Source: Gonium pectorale (taxonomy: Eukaryota; Chlorophyta; Chlorophyceae; Chlamydomonadales; Volvocaceae). From it: a stretch of 64,000 bases of DNA. This document shows positions 10,441 through 21,455 of this stretch, piece by piece (positions within the stretch are counted from its first letter, which is position 1; each line of letters begins with the position of its first letter). The stretch covers positions 1,871,687 through 1,935,686 of the forward strand of contig LSYV01000003.1 of assembly GCA_001584585.1 (NCBI GenBank), read 5' to 3'. The translations under genes and the position numbers were made by a program. The notes beneath the pieces were generated by a model. That model ran no database searches. It saw only the letters and a program-made list of their open reading frames with translations, and was not told where the DNA came from.

Positions 10441-11994
10441 TCAGCCATTCATAACTACAACTGCTACGCCCGCCGCGTGGAAGAGCCAAAACGCTCCGGT
10501 GCAAATGGCCCACATCGCGCCTGCGCCCTTGCAGGCTGCACAGCCAGCCGTCAGCGCACAACACCACCACAGTACTAGCGAGCGCGCTCCCTGTATCCCA
10601 AACCGCCACGCGAACGTGCGCAGCCGCGCCAGTGGCGCGCTGCGCACGGCCGGGGCCAGTGACTTGAGGCTTGGACCGGGAAATAAAAGCGCCACCGTGT
10701 ACAGGGCGGCGACCTTGAGCCATATGGCTCTGCTGCTCACAGCATCAATGCCCACACCTGTTTGAGCACCAGCATGGGCGCCCCCTGCCCCGGCCGCGAC
10801 CGCCAGCACTGTTGAGAGCAGCAGCGGTAGCACCGCAAATGCGGAAAACAGAGGGTGAAGGCTGAGCTCCGTAGGCAGCGGCAGCACGAGGGCTGCCGCG
10901 GGCTTCGTGTCTCCTCGTTGGCCATGCCCACGCTGTCCCACCCGCCGCACGGCTGTCAGGGCGCTGGTGGCACTTGCCAACACGGCCACAAGACCACGCG
11001 CCGCGAGCTCGCCATGCCGCAGCAGCAAAAGAATTGGGAGGAAGATGAGAGCAATCAAGCTCAGGGCTAGTGCCACGGCGGGGGGAGTGCCCGCATGCCT
11101 TCTGCGGCCGTCCCCACCACCAATACGCGCCCGTGTGCCCAATCTGTGACTGGCGGCGTTCTTGGCGGCTCCTCCGTCTAGCTGGGCATTCACTTCTGGT
11201 ATTAGTATGTTGATGCCCCGTGTCCGCCAACCCTGTGCTGCCGCCCAGGCAGGCATGGGCTTCCTGCCCCACGGTTCCGTCGCCCAAACTCTGTCCTCTG
11301 AGCTCGCCGGGCACGCCCGCAATCTATTGCGTGATCCCGCTGCGCAATGGTGGACGTATGAAGGCTTCGCAGCGTCTGATGTCAGCGCAACAGTCGGGTG
11401 GAGGACGGAAGAGTATATAATCCATAGCGAGGCCATGCGAGGACATGCGCCATAACCTAAATGTCTTAGTCTTGGCTCCGGCTGCGAGTCGCTGCAGCTT
11501 CTACCCTTCAATTTACCGTTGTCGGGTGGCACCTGGCTAAGTTTGATGGCCACCTTGCTTTGTGCTGCACAAAACAAGCGTACATCGATCGCGATCGCAG
11601 GGCCGTTCGGACGCGCTGGTGTGTCGGGAGTGTTGCTGGGCGGGAGCCTTGCCCCTTCGCACGGGATCCCTTCGCCGTCTGCCTTGCCCTCTGTGTCGCC
11701 CCGTCTTAAACATGCGCGCTGACAAGAGGCAGCGCCGCGCAGAGCAGCGTGAGCGCAACTGCCACGGTATACATGGTGCGCAGCGATGCGGCCATGGTTT
11801 CGTGGACAGAACAGCAGTGCCGTCGTGGTCGTCAATGGGCAAGACTTACCTCCCTGGACAAAGGGGGCACAGATTGCCGCGACTTGTTTTGGATGTCGCG
11901 TGGCGAGGCATGAGCACAAAAAAAGAGAAACCTGCACACAACTTCCGCGCGTGGCATCTTGATCAGCGCGACCCCTGAGTTGACGCCGTATCAC
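10441..11994 (-). CDS. Candidate multi-pass membrane protein segment, family unknown
   Basis: An uninterrupted minus-strand reading frame of 517 codons. Its second half is strongly hydrophobic in separate blocks: VALALSLIALIFLPILLLL, PLFSAFAVLPLLLSTVLAVA, AIWLKVAALYTVALLFPG and LVLWWCCALTAGCAA. The spacing suggests at least four membrane segments with short basic loops. The first half (about 11300-11994) has mixed composition and probably includes intron sequence, so true exon borders are unknown. No family motif is recognised. It lies between the 3' end of OSCP and the start of GT92, both on the same strand. It could be one large exon of a gene whose other exons lie at 9.8-10.4 kb, or a chance frame in GC-rich DNA; the clustered hydrophobicity favours the former. 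Confidence 0.35.
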   Translation of the reverse strand: MIRRQLRGRADQDATRGSCVQVSLFLCSCLATRHPKQVAAICAPFVQGGKSCPLTTTTALLFCPRNHGRIAAHHVYRGSCAHAALRGAASCQRACLRRGDTEGKADGEGIPCEGARLPPSNTPDTPARPNGPAIAIDVRLFCAAQSKVAIKLSQVPPDNGKLKGRSCSDSQPEPRLRHLGYGACPRMASLWIIYSSVLHPTVALTSDAAKPSYVHHCAAGSRNRLRACPASSEDRVWATEPWGRKPMPAWAAAQGWRTRGINILIPEVNAQLDGGAAKNAASHRLGTRARIGGGDGRRRHAGTPPAVALALSLIALIFLPILLLLRHGELAARGLVAVLASATSALTAVRRVGQRGHGQRGDTKPAAALVLPLPTELSLHPLFSAFAVLPLLLSTVLAVAAGAGGAHAGAQTGVGIDAVSSRAIWLKVAALYTVALLFPGPSLKSLAPAVRSAPLARLRTFAWRFGIQGARSLVLWWCCALTAGCAACKGAGAMWAICTGAFWLFHAAGVAVVVMNG

Positions 11995-12097
11995 ATGCCC
12001 CTATCCCCACACGGGCATGCGCCCTGGCGCTTTCTGGCGCCTCCAGCGCCCCCCGAACCCTGCGGACCGCTTGAGCAACGTGCAGCATAGAAAAATC

Positions 12098-12102
12098 TTA
12101 CA
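12098..12102 (-). promoter_or_regulatory. Candidate polyadenylation signal of the OSCP gene
   Basis: TGTAA on the minus strand, the poly(A) signal used by volvocine algae, lies about 345 bases after the OSCP stop codon. Assigned by motif and position only. Confidence 0.35.
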
Positions 12103-12445
12103 TCTTGCTCACTTGCATGCCACTGCTGCTCTGGGGCTCCCGTAAGCGATGGAGTCAAGCCTCCATGGCCATCTGGAGCATACCCACACGCAACACTAAC
12201 CATAATACCACTAACTTTGGGCAACAGCTCAGCGCTACCCATTTCGCGACAGCATGCCACGCATGCCCCTTCTGGCTGAGCCCTGGGCCTGCGAACGGCA
12301 GGAGCCTGCCGTGCCGTCATATTGCCATGCTGCGCCTTCTGTCCTCCTCAGCTCAGAACAAAGCAAGCACTACCGTAATAAGCCTCCAGCCGGACGCAGC
12401 GCAGCCCAGCGCACCATGTGCTCGATCAGGCCGCACTTAGGCGGC

Positions 12446-14963
12446 CTACTTGAGGTCGTTCTCCAGCTTGGTGACCAGGTTGTTGAACTCCTCCAGCTTC
12501 TTCGCCTTGCTCATGTCAACCAGCCGGTCCTCGAACTCCAGGACAAAGCCGCCCAGCAGCTTGCGGTCCACCTACGGGGTACGACAGGGCAGGGCGAGTG
12601 ACGACACGCCGCAAAGTCGACGTCACACGCCTCATTCCGACTGGACTATGCCGCCGCTGTAACACCGGTCCAGTCACAGCGGTAGACCATCTGGAAGGGG
12701 GTTCGGGTTTTGATAAACGGACACGCCCTTTCCGAAGGGGAGGACAGGATGCGTCGCGTCGCGAGCAGTCTGCCCCTGAACTGGCCGGGAAAGTCGAGTG
12801 CTAGGTGCCGTAAAATTATGCAGTACAGAGCCATTTTCAAAGGACTACAACCCTTGTCGCGGTTGCCAACCATCTTAGCGGCGAGCTAGAGCATGCAGCC
12901 CTACATCCAACAGCCGTAGATAACCCGGAGGGCGCGTATCACGCGTAAGCATCCCAACACCAGAACTCCCCGAAACCAACAGAAACCAAGAAAAGCGTGA
13001 ACACAATCACAGCGGGATGGCGGTGTGCTTCAGCATTTTGCACATGATCCCACATACACTTTGCGTACTTCTAGCCCCCATGCCAACATAGTAAACTCCC
13101 ATATACGCGGACTCACCTTCTCCTTCATCACCAGTTTGAAGCCCGGCTCCACGAAGGCCTGCGCCTGCTTGGTGAATAGGCCGCGCTCAGCGTCGTCCAG
13201 CGGCTGCGGGTCGGGTGGGTCATACATGTGGGGAGGGGACATGTCAGTCCAGACTGTATGTAGCGCGCACGCCACCATGATATGTTGGCAACCGGGGCAA
13301 GGCTGAACGCTGCGGCACGCAGCAATATTTAACCTTGCGCGGCAAAGCGGTCGCGAGGCGTCCGGGCCATGGAAACCTTCATCGCATAACCCAATGTTGC
13401 CGTCGTGTCTTTCTCGACCACCAGCGTTACTTGCCCGTCGCCACTGCCATTGACGTCCCCTTCAGTCCCGAAGTCGTAAAGGCCGTAAAGAGAATGATGC
13501 CCGGGATACCACAACTCACAGCTTCTACTGAAAGGCGCCCCCGACGCATGCTTTGCCGTGCATGAAGCAGTTCGCACGCCAGTAACAATGTGGGCGATGG
13601 CGCCTATAGAGACACGCCTTGGTTGGCTCGGCTGCCACGGAAACACACAGTTCCGCCTGGGAAGTCCAAAAGGGCCCCTGGGTCGAAATCCTCGCGAGAA
13701 AGCCGACTTGGGGGCATCGGGGGCTCACCCCTGGGAACAAGGTTGCAGCTAGGTGAGGCCAGGCCCTCACAGCCAACTGCGGTGTCCGCAGCCCCAGCCA
13801 TTGGAGACCTGACGCAAGCCACGGCACACAGGGCCTACCGCAACAATACCATGCGTTCACCGGCACCAACTGAATATCCGCAGCTATTCTTACTCCGCTT
13901 GTTTCCGCCAGCTGATACCATCCCGCCGCCGTGCTCCGCACCTGCGCCGTGACCACCGTGCAGTGCACCTCCTTCTTATGCGCCAGCATCAGATCCTCAT
14001 AGGCCTGCGATACCTGCACAATCGCGCTCAGGCTGTTCTCCTCCGCAAGGGCCTCTGCACGGGGGAAGGGGCAAAACATGCAACTTAGATACAGAACATT
14101 ACGGGATTGTCAGCATCGCGCCTGCTGGGGTTGGCCGGCGCAGCCCCAGTGCCACGACCACCTCGCCGCTTTGGTGGGCCCGCTACCCGCAGCCGAGCTG
14201 CGCTGAAGCCATACTCGGCACGGCCGCCCGAAATCCACCGATGAGACCGCAAGCCTTGCAGCGGCCGCGTACAAGCGGGATAAACAAACCTGGTACCCTG
14301 GGGCTAACGTACCGATGAGCCGCTTGGTGACCTCCGTCACCTCCTTGGTGGCGAACATGTCCCGCACCACCTTCATGCGGAAGGCCGTCGGCACGAAGGG
14401 GTCCGTCGCCAGGCGGCGGATCTCCGGGTGGAGCTTGAAGACCTCCACCAGCTGCAACCCGGTGGCAGGCGGATGGGTATGAGCACGCCCCTGACCGTAA
14501 CCCGCCAGCCGCGGCTCGCTATATCAGCTCTATAGCTTTCATGCCAGTTCATTGCTTACCTGGTAGAGCTCGTCCTGGACCTTAGCGAGCACATTCTCCT
14601 TCGCCGCTACCTGCCAGGCCAGCGTGGCGATGGCGCCAGACGTCCCGCTGAGCTGAAGAGGAGCTGTAGGCTGCACGTAGAGCGCGCATTGGGGCCATCA
14701 GAAACCGAACTGGGGCGGACACCGACACAGCCGCAGCGAAAACAAGCTCCGTGCTCCGCTCACCAGCTTGTAATCAGCCTTCGGGACGGTCTTAGCAGCA
14801 GCTGCAGCAAAGCAGCGGACCTAAAAGCAAAGTAAGGGGACGCCTAATCAGAACGTGATGCTCGAAAGCCACGCCGGTCCCCAGAACAAGCACTGACCAG
14901 CTGCTGAGGTAGCTGAGCCTGCTCAGCGCGACGTGCCAGCAGGCACGCTGCCCGACCGAGCAT
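12446..14963 (-). CDS. ATP5: Mitochondrial ATP synthase subunit OSCP (delta/OSCP family)
   Basis: Peripheral-stalk subunit joining F1 to the stator in the mitochondrial inner membrane. Seven exons join in phase: 14898-14963, 14764-14820, 14560-14652, 14313-14451, 13942-14054, 13117-13203, 12446-12571, giving 226 residues, a normal length for the family. The N-terminus MLGRAACLLARRAEQAQLPQ is Arg-rich, lacks acidic residues early and runs into VRCFAAAAAKTVP, where RCF|A resembles a mitochondrial cleavage site. This argues for OSCP rather than chloroplast CF1 delta. Conserved parts include LHPEIRRLATDPFVP, LAEENSLSAIVQVSQAYEDL, the VHCTVVTAQPL turn and the C-terminal DRKLLGGFVLEFEDRLVDMS. All introns are GT..AG. 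It is divergent from the RlmH gene at 16622. Confidence 0.95.
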
Positions 14964-16621
14964 GGTTGTCCCGGAACCTCCTAAGTGCCTAGGCTCTGAG
15001 CGCGACTATCGCCTAATCGTCGAAGGCCTTCAGCTGACAGCTCTTCCCACAACAACATGCGCCAAGTGCGAACTCAGTTGTCGGGACTGTACGGCAGCGC
15101 ATGAAGTGTGTGCAATACGATGGCAATATGGAGGGCCTGGCCGCGCGGGTGGGGCCTTCGTGGTACCGTGGAAAGGTTGCGCAAGATGCCCGTAGGGTTT
15201 CGTGTTTGTTGCAAACGCTGGCGCTGTGTCCGCTGCGCTGACCGCTTCCGAGGCTCCCGATGGCCTCCCATACATTGCACAGTGGCAAAAAAGAGAACCA
15301 GAAACGGGGGAGGGCGTGGCTTCGGGTGTGAGCCCACACAGTTATCTCGTTTCTTTTGCAGACCCTGATACAGAACCGGCACGCATGCTGACACAGGGTC
15401 ACGCCTGACGCACCGACAGCGTCTCCCGTAGCGTCTCCCGCCGACTTCCTGACAATTCTGGGTACCCCGTGGTGGGGTGCTCCCATGCTTTGCCACGCCC
15501 CCAGAAACCGGGACACGCTGTTGCAATCAATACAGCTTGTCGGCATTGGTGGACGACTGGTTGAGGTGTCATGAGATAAGTGCCGATATGACCACGGGCG
15601 ACCTGGCAAGGAGCGGCCCATGGGCTGTCACGCTAACCATCGCAAGTGCTGTGGAGGACAGCAACGGTAAGCGTACCTCAGCTCTACTCAGCAGTGCTTA
15701 CTCCGCAACGGTATTACCTGACAAGGCTTGTACCGTTGAACGGCGGGCCGTGGCGGGCCCGCAGCTCCAGGATGTACAGGGGCATGTGCACACGCTGGTA
15801 TATAAGCATAATGCAAGGGCGGTTTCCTATCTCGCGAGAAGACCTTTGCCGATCAGGAAGAATAGGGACGGCGATCCTGGGGGGCCATATGGGCAGATCT
15901 GTATAGTGTTGAGGACGCGAAACATTCAGGGTTGGCGGGCTGCGCGCAGGTCCACCCTGGACGTGCGTGGCGGCCTCGCAACCGCTGGGCGCCGACGGGT
16001 AGAGCCTAAGACAGCTCACAGGCGGCACAGCTGGCACCTCTGGCATCGCTCCGTCCGTGGGCTGGAATTGGTGACACGGTCCAGCCAGGTCCTTATGAGG
16101 CGCCGGTAAGCTGCCCTCTCTGGGACCGAGCCTGGGCCGGGGCCTCTCTGCTCATTCCTCGCCCACCTTGTGGCTCCCTCTTTCTTTGCAGCTGCTCGGT
16201 CTTTAAGCTGGAGGAACTGACCTTCAAAGGCCTTACAGAGCTTACAGCCTCATGGCCCGTCTCTGTACCCTGAATCCCCGGCGAGCCCCTAGGCCCCTTC
16301 TGCCCCTTACACCTTGCGGCCAACGGACAAACCCCGGCCTCCTCCCCTCCTCGGGGTGTCGTTTCTTATTGCCTCACCTCACCTTCCACAGAAAAAAAAA
16401 CATTCTGGATGCAAACTGGGCCACTTCGCACGCCCCCGAACGGTCCCATCACTTATGGCCGTACACGTTCGGCCGTACACAATTTGCACCAATTGATTTA
16501 CGTTCATCTACGTTGCTGCGGTGCAAGCCTCTTTGCATGGCGAATGGTCCAACTCAGCAGGCATCCCTACCGCCGCGAGCCGTGACATAAATTCGATAAA
16601 TCGTAAAAGAGTGTCGTTCCG
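14964..16621. other. Divergent promoter interval between OSCP and RlmH, with repeat debris
   Basis: About 1.66 kb between two oppositely directed starts. A plus-strand frame of 210 codons at 15477-16109 has no recognisable domain, and its composition looks non-coding. A dispersed-repeat fragment lies near 15286-15330. Promoter elements of both genes must lie here, but I cannot place them. Confidence 0.5.
15286..15330 (+). repeat. Dispersed repeat family, truncated copy
   Basis: AAAAAAGAGAACCAGAAACG, then GGGGAGGGCGTGGC and TTCGGGTGTG. The first core matches 7885-7941; the TACGGACATA part is absent or rearranged. Confidence 0.6.
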
Positions 16622-18779
16622 ATGCGTTTGTTGGCCTTCTCGCGGCCAAATCCGCGCATATACCGCCTGGTAGCTGCGGCTGCGGGGAATGCGGGTGTCC
16701 GAGCTATGCCAATACGGATCATAGCGGTCTCGAAGGAAAACAGTAAAGGGGCGATGGCGTTCGCAGGGGAGCTTCAGGAGAAACTAGAGAGGTGAGGACG
16801 GGGTAAGTGCAGGTTGGGTTAATGCATGGGGTCTCGACACGCAAGGTCCGATGCGTCGACATCACTTCATAGCTGACAGCCATCGTAAGCGTTGTCGTGT
16901 TCAGGAGTTTGCGATGCCCTCCGTCTCCCGTGGGAGTAAACTACGCACGCTCGTGCGTCGTGTGGAAACCCGATTCGATTTGGTGCTTGCCCACCCGCGC
17001 AGCCCGGCTCAAAGCTGCATGTGTACCGGCATTGCACTTTATGCCCTCTTATGGCGCAGCTGGCCACAAGATCCTCCGTGCACGGTTTGCTGGTTGTTTT
17101 TTGACGTGACACGTTGCGCAAGACCGCTGGCCCTTAACGGCGCACCGGCACGTGTTGGGGCCGCTGCTTACCACCCGTAACAGCTCATGCGCTCCCTGGT
17201 ATGTAGGTATGCACCTGTGAAGAACGTAACCATTAAGCCGAACCCTCGTGGCTCGCCAGATGCAGCGGTGCAGCGTGAAACTGAGGGCGAGAAGGTGCTC
17301 AAGGCGCTGGACTCGCGGGACTTCGTCGTGGTGCTGGATGAACGAGGTAGTGAGGTGGGTGCCCGGTGCTGTCAGCACGGGGCCGGACGGCTGTATGTAC
17401 GGTCGCTTTCAAACCCGTTCCAGCATCTTTCTTACTCCGCGCACTGGACGCCTCGCAGCTGCTATGCACGCTTCCTCGGTACATCGCTCTGCACGGTACA
17501 TCAACACTTCATGTGTAGATCAGACGGATGCATCAACAGTGTCCAACCATGGGCATGGACTTGCCAATTAAAGTTTGAGCATTTCGGCACAGCAAACTGC
17601 ACCGACGGTCCGTCTCCTCGTCTCCATCGTCCGCCATGCCTTGTACCCCGTCGCCCTACTGGACACGTCGCGCCTTCGGATGTGTATGTCCGCAGAGGTG
17701 GCTTCCCTGTTTCTTTTGTATGTGCATCATAACCCAACCCAGCATGGGATCTAAGCCTCAGTTAGTGGCGGGAACACCACACGATTAAAGTACAGATACG
17801 GAAGGCAATGGCCACCACTTTTGCGGAAATGCAGTGTTGACGTGAGAATCCAAACGACAGCTTGCGTCGTTTGTAGGATGTGAATGGCCGATACCGTTAC
17901 GACGTGGCGGATATCGTCGGGTTTTGCAAACGCGCCTTCAGCTCAACCGAACCTTGCGGAGCGGGGAATGCCACACTGGGCATATGGTCTCAAGGTCAAT
18001 AAACGGTAGCGTTGCTCGTAAACGTTGATCCTGCTTAAATGCCTAATGTACCGGGTGGACCGCATGCCCTCGGGTGCGGGCTAGCCTGCAACCCGAGACG
18101 CTGCCGCGCTGTGGTCAGGAGGCAACCGTCACTTCATCATGCGTTCATGCCGTCATGCTGGGGGATCAGCACGCCCTGCCACTGCTGCTGTCCCTTGCCA
18201 GTCCCAGTGCTGCTTTCTGCATGTCAGCAGCACTGACTCTGCTTTACGTCCCTTGGGGCCGGCCTTTTTCGGCCTCCCTGTTACAGATACGCAGCGAGGA
18301 GCTAGCACGCTTGGTTGCGGCAGCTGGCGAAGATGGCCGCCCCCTGGCCTTCTGTATTGGTGGGCCGTACGGGCACAGCGACGCCGTCCGTGCACGGGCT
18401 GACCGTATGATTCGGCTTTCGGCCATGGTCCTTAACCATCAGGCATGTGGCGCGGCTGCGTGTGATGCATGTGCGTTTGTGTGTGTTACGGGAAGTGCAT
18501 CGTAGGGTTACCCCTCACCTGCTACGTGGACACTCAAGCTGCGCCACGGCTTTGTGCGGGCGACCGGGCGGGTCTGGACTGACTCCATGGGACACTTGCG
18601 TGTCGGCCTGTGGGCCAACTGACTCCAGCCCGGTGCGCATACAACGCCCCCAGGCACTGAGCAACTGTATCATTCTCGTGGCTATGTGGGTTTTGGTTCC
18701 CCAGGTGGCGTATGTGCTTCTCCTCGAGCAGCTTTACCGCGCCTGGACCATCCTGCGTGGCGTGCCCTACCATCATTGA
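16622..18779 (+). CDS. rlmH: RlmH-type SPOUT methyltransferase (large-subunit rRNA), organellar
   Basis: Homologue of bacterial RlmH (YbeA), which methylates pseudouridine 1915 of 23S rRNA; here presumably acting on an organelle ribosome. Exons 16622-16791, 17207-17354, 18287-18442 and 18705-18779 give 182 residues. A short N-terminal extension (MRLLAFSRPNPRIYRLVAAA) precedes the normal start PIRIIAVSKENSKGA and could be a transit peptide. Then LERYAPVKNVTIKPNPRG, EGEKVLKALDSRDFVVVLDE, the AdoMet-knot glycines in FCIGGPYGHSDAV, and the family ending LLLEQLYRAWTILRGVPYHH. Exon 3 ends CATCAG followed by GCATGT, so intron 3 appears to be GC-AG; only this join restores the conserved NHQVAYVLLLEQ. 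All other junctions are GT..AG and in phase. Confidence 0.93.
17672..17718 (-). repeat. Dispersed repeat family, copy inside an RlmH intron
   Basis: TTCGGATGTGTATGTCCGCA, then GAGGTGGCTTCCCTGTTTCT, is the reverse complement of the family consensus with several changes. It sits in RlmH intron 2 (17355-18286). Confidence 0.65.
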
Positions 18780-20732
18780 CTGGCCTCGGAGCCGCCATGG
18801 TGTTTGCCGGAACAGTTGCCCTGCTGGTGACGGGGCTTCCACCGTCCTGCCGCGCCTGGCGGCTGAGCCGGCTTCGCCTGCAGCGGTGCCCGCTGCTTCC
18901 GATGCAGTGGCGCACAGCTCCCACGGATGTGGCAGAGCCGGACAGCGCCAGTGAGCGAGCCGGGCCTCAGTCTGCCGGGCCACAGTCAGGCGGCAGCGGC
19001 GCGTTTGATAACGTTACAGGCGGCGGCGACCGCACGCTTCACATGCAGTCGTGCCAGGGCCCGGAGTCGTCCACCACCACGCAGGAGCTCAGCAACGTCA
19101 TACTGGCCAACCTGCCCAGCGAGCGCTTCAACCGCGGCAGCAGCATCACGCGGCGGCTTCAGCTCATTCTCCACGCCTGTCGTAGGGCCGTCATCAGGCG
19201 GCGGTCCCTCGCTGCTGACGGCCGGCGAGGCCATCAAGGAGGAGGAGGCGCTGCCGTCGCCGTCGCAGCACCAGGTGTCGTCCGGGCACTGCCTCCCCCC
19301 CTTACTGTGAGCGCAAGAGGAACTGCGGCCGCTCAGCATTGAATGAGTCACTTGCGACGGACACAATACCTTGGCAAAGCCACCTGGACCGCAGGTCCAT
19401 GCATGGGAGAGGTAGTGACACACGCCTGTGGATGGTCGTTCAGCTACGCGGCCCAGCCAGGGCCAGCAAGGGTGCTCCCTGGCCTTTCGTAGCCGTCCAC
19501 AGGTTAAGTGCCGAACGCTGTGCCGTTGAGCCATTGGCAGGAAGCACTTGGGAGGCTTGTAGTGAGAGCTAGGCGGAAGTAGCGGACATGCAATCCGCCC
19601 CGCGAGCGGCCAGCTACGGCTATGCCTGGTTCAGCGGGTACGGCCGCCACGTACGAACCGCAACCGCACCAAACGCCTTTGCGGCATGGCGACGGTGATA
19701 CACGTGGCACGGTGGTATACACGGTGGTCTATGCGACCTGATGCAGCAGCTTGTACTGGGATAGGCGCCCTGCTTTGGCAGCAGGGTAGGTAAGCTGGTT
19801 GATTGTGCATCGGCAGGGCACTGTGCGACCTGGGTGTTCTGCAGCGCCCCAGTACCACCGATACCATCAACCTGGACGCTATGCACGCTCACGGCCCACA
19901 CAGGATGAGAACGAGTACGCTCCAGCATGGCAATCCTTAGATTGTCTGGTCCGTGCAGTTAGCTCGTGAGTTAGCTGTCGCCTAGCAGTGTACGGGTGCG
20001 GGAATGATGGAATTAGGTCGCTCGTGCGTGGCGATTGTGCGGCGGCAGCCCTGCGAGGGTTTGTGGATAGCAAGCGGGGTTGCGGGACGCCCCGTGCCCA
20101 ACCCCATCCACCTCAATGTCGTACGGGCCGTGATATGGCTGCGATCATGGCGATCATGGCGATTGTAGCACGGGGGTCCGTGTGACCTGCTGCAGTGGCA
20201 CCGTTGCTGTTGTGCTGGCGTATGACGCCCTTCTGGTAGGCAAGCAGGTTGTATCGGGTTCACGATCACGTCTCGGCTGGGTACTTAAGTGGAATCTTGG
20301 TATTCTGCAGCGCCCAAGCACTACTGAAACGTCTGTCGCTTGGACGATATACACGCATGTACGGTATACGCCTAGGGCACGTATAAGCACAATACAGCTT
20401 GGTTGCCCGGGTGTGGCAGTAGTGCGGCAGCACGGCGCTGACAAACATGCAAAGAGGTCCGAGCAGACGGCAAAGAGGCTGCTTGTTGAGAAGCAAGCGG
20501 GGGGGGGCCGTGCTCAGCCCCAAACCCGACCAATGTCGTACGATGGCTCATGAAATTGAATAGCGAAAGGTCACATCGATGAGATTAGCATATTATCCGT
20601 GCCTCGAACCTAAGAAGTTCCCCTCCAATTGAACTATCCAAAACGCCCGTTCTGCTCGACGGAGTCGCAGCCAAGTTATGTCTCAAGGGCCTTTGGGGTG
20701 CTCTAACGATAGTATACGGGTAGTGAGAGGAC
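18780..20732. other. 3' flank of RlmH and repeat-rich stretch without recognised genes
   Basis: The first ~500 bases are GC-rich and open in several frames on both strands (plus to 19342, minus 18986-19534), but neither frame shows a domain, and the plus frame overlaps the last RlmH exon in another phase. From about 19.7 kb the composition drops and diverged repeats appear. Confidence 0.45.
19690..20345. repeat. Pair of diverged direct repeats ~470 bases apart
   Basis: Copy 1 (about 19690-19870) and copy 2 (about 20155-20345) share, in order, a GGTCTATGCGACCTGATGCAG / GGTCCGTGTGACCTGCTGCAG block, a GGTAAGCTGGTTG / GGCAAGCAGGTTG block, and GTTCTGCAGCGCCC / ATTCTGCAGCGCCC. Divergence is high. 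Near 20135-20165 a short tandem GCGATCATG repeat precedes copy 2. Confidence 0.55.
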
Positions 20733-21200
20733 ATGCAGAAGCAAAAGCCTCTTACGCTCAATTCGTTCCTGCCAGCCCAGCTGAAGGCACCCGAGCAACC
20801 GACTGAGGCACCATATGTACCACGACCTGTGCGCTGCCGCTGCGAAGGAAGCTACGACTTGTGCTGGCGCTACCCCGCAAATATTTCAAACGCTAGCTGC
20901 AAGGCAACATGGGACAAGATTTTAGCACCGTTCCACTTCAAGGGGCGGGAGTGGACAATTGTGGAGCTGAGGCAGCTATGGCCGCTGACAATGCAGGTCC
21001 GTACGGTCTATGTGGGATACCCTACACTGTATATCATCGTTCTGATTCGTAGGAGGTAGGGGGGCGGTTCCGCGCGCTGCGAACCCGTTGCTCTTCTTCC
21101 CGCCACTTTACAGGCCCTCAACGAGCGCCTCTTGAAGGGGCGGATGGAGAGGACGCTGAAAGAAGACCTGCAGGATGACCTGCAGGTATTAGAGGGTTGA
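20733..21200 (+). CDS. Possible small gene or upstream exons, unrecognised
   Basis: Exon 20733-20996 (88 codons, ending CAG|GTCCGT) can be joined in phase to 21114-21200, which ends in a TGA after DDLQVLEG, giving about 116 residues. The first part has a Cys/Trp-rich segment (RCRCEGSYDLCWRYPANISN) and WTIVELRQLWPL; the second is a charged helix (LLKGRMERTLKEDLQDDLQ). No family recognised. A GT directly after DDLQ might instead splice on into the ankyrin gene that follows on the same strand, but I could not find a phase-consistent link. Confidence 0.3.
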
Positions 21201-21455
21201 GGGGGCGCAGTTGGGTTTTCCCCGTGAAGCGGCTGCGATTGCCCCGGCGGCCGCTCTACCAGCATGCACAATATGCACCTGGTTCTTGCTTCCACTCTTG
21301 ACACCTTGGCCCATACATGTCGGCACGTGTTTGGCGTACTCTGATGGCCTGTGCAGCGGATTCTGCTGCTTGTAGGGGTTCGGGTGGGGAGTCCCGCCGA
21401 AGGGGCCATCGACTACTCTTACGTCTCCTGTACATCTCTCTCATCTGTCATTCCC

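Noticed and set aside
12446..14963. Chloroplast ATP synthase delta subunit (AtpD) as an alternative for the OSCP gene
   Set aside because: The short Arg-rich presequence ending in RCF|A and the overall sequence fit the mitochondrial OSCP branch better than the chloroplast one.
15477..16109. Plus-strand frame of 210 codons
   Set aside because: No domain, irregular codon use, and lies in the divergent promoter interval.
18686..19342. Plus-strand frame of 218 codons
   Set aside because: Overlaps the last RlmH exon in another frame and has no domain; most likely 3' untranslated sequence.
18986..19534. Minus-strand frame of 182 codons
   Set aside because: No splice context, start or domain; mirror of the GC-rich RlmH 3' flank.
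20580..20660. Possible tRNA (a TTCGAGGC-like loop on the minus strand)
   Set aside because: No acceptor stem or anticodon arm can be drawn around it.
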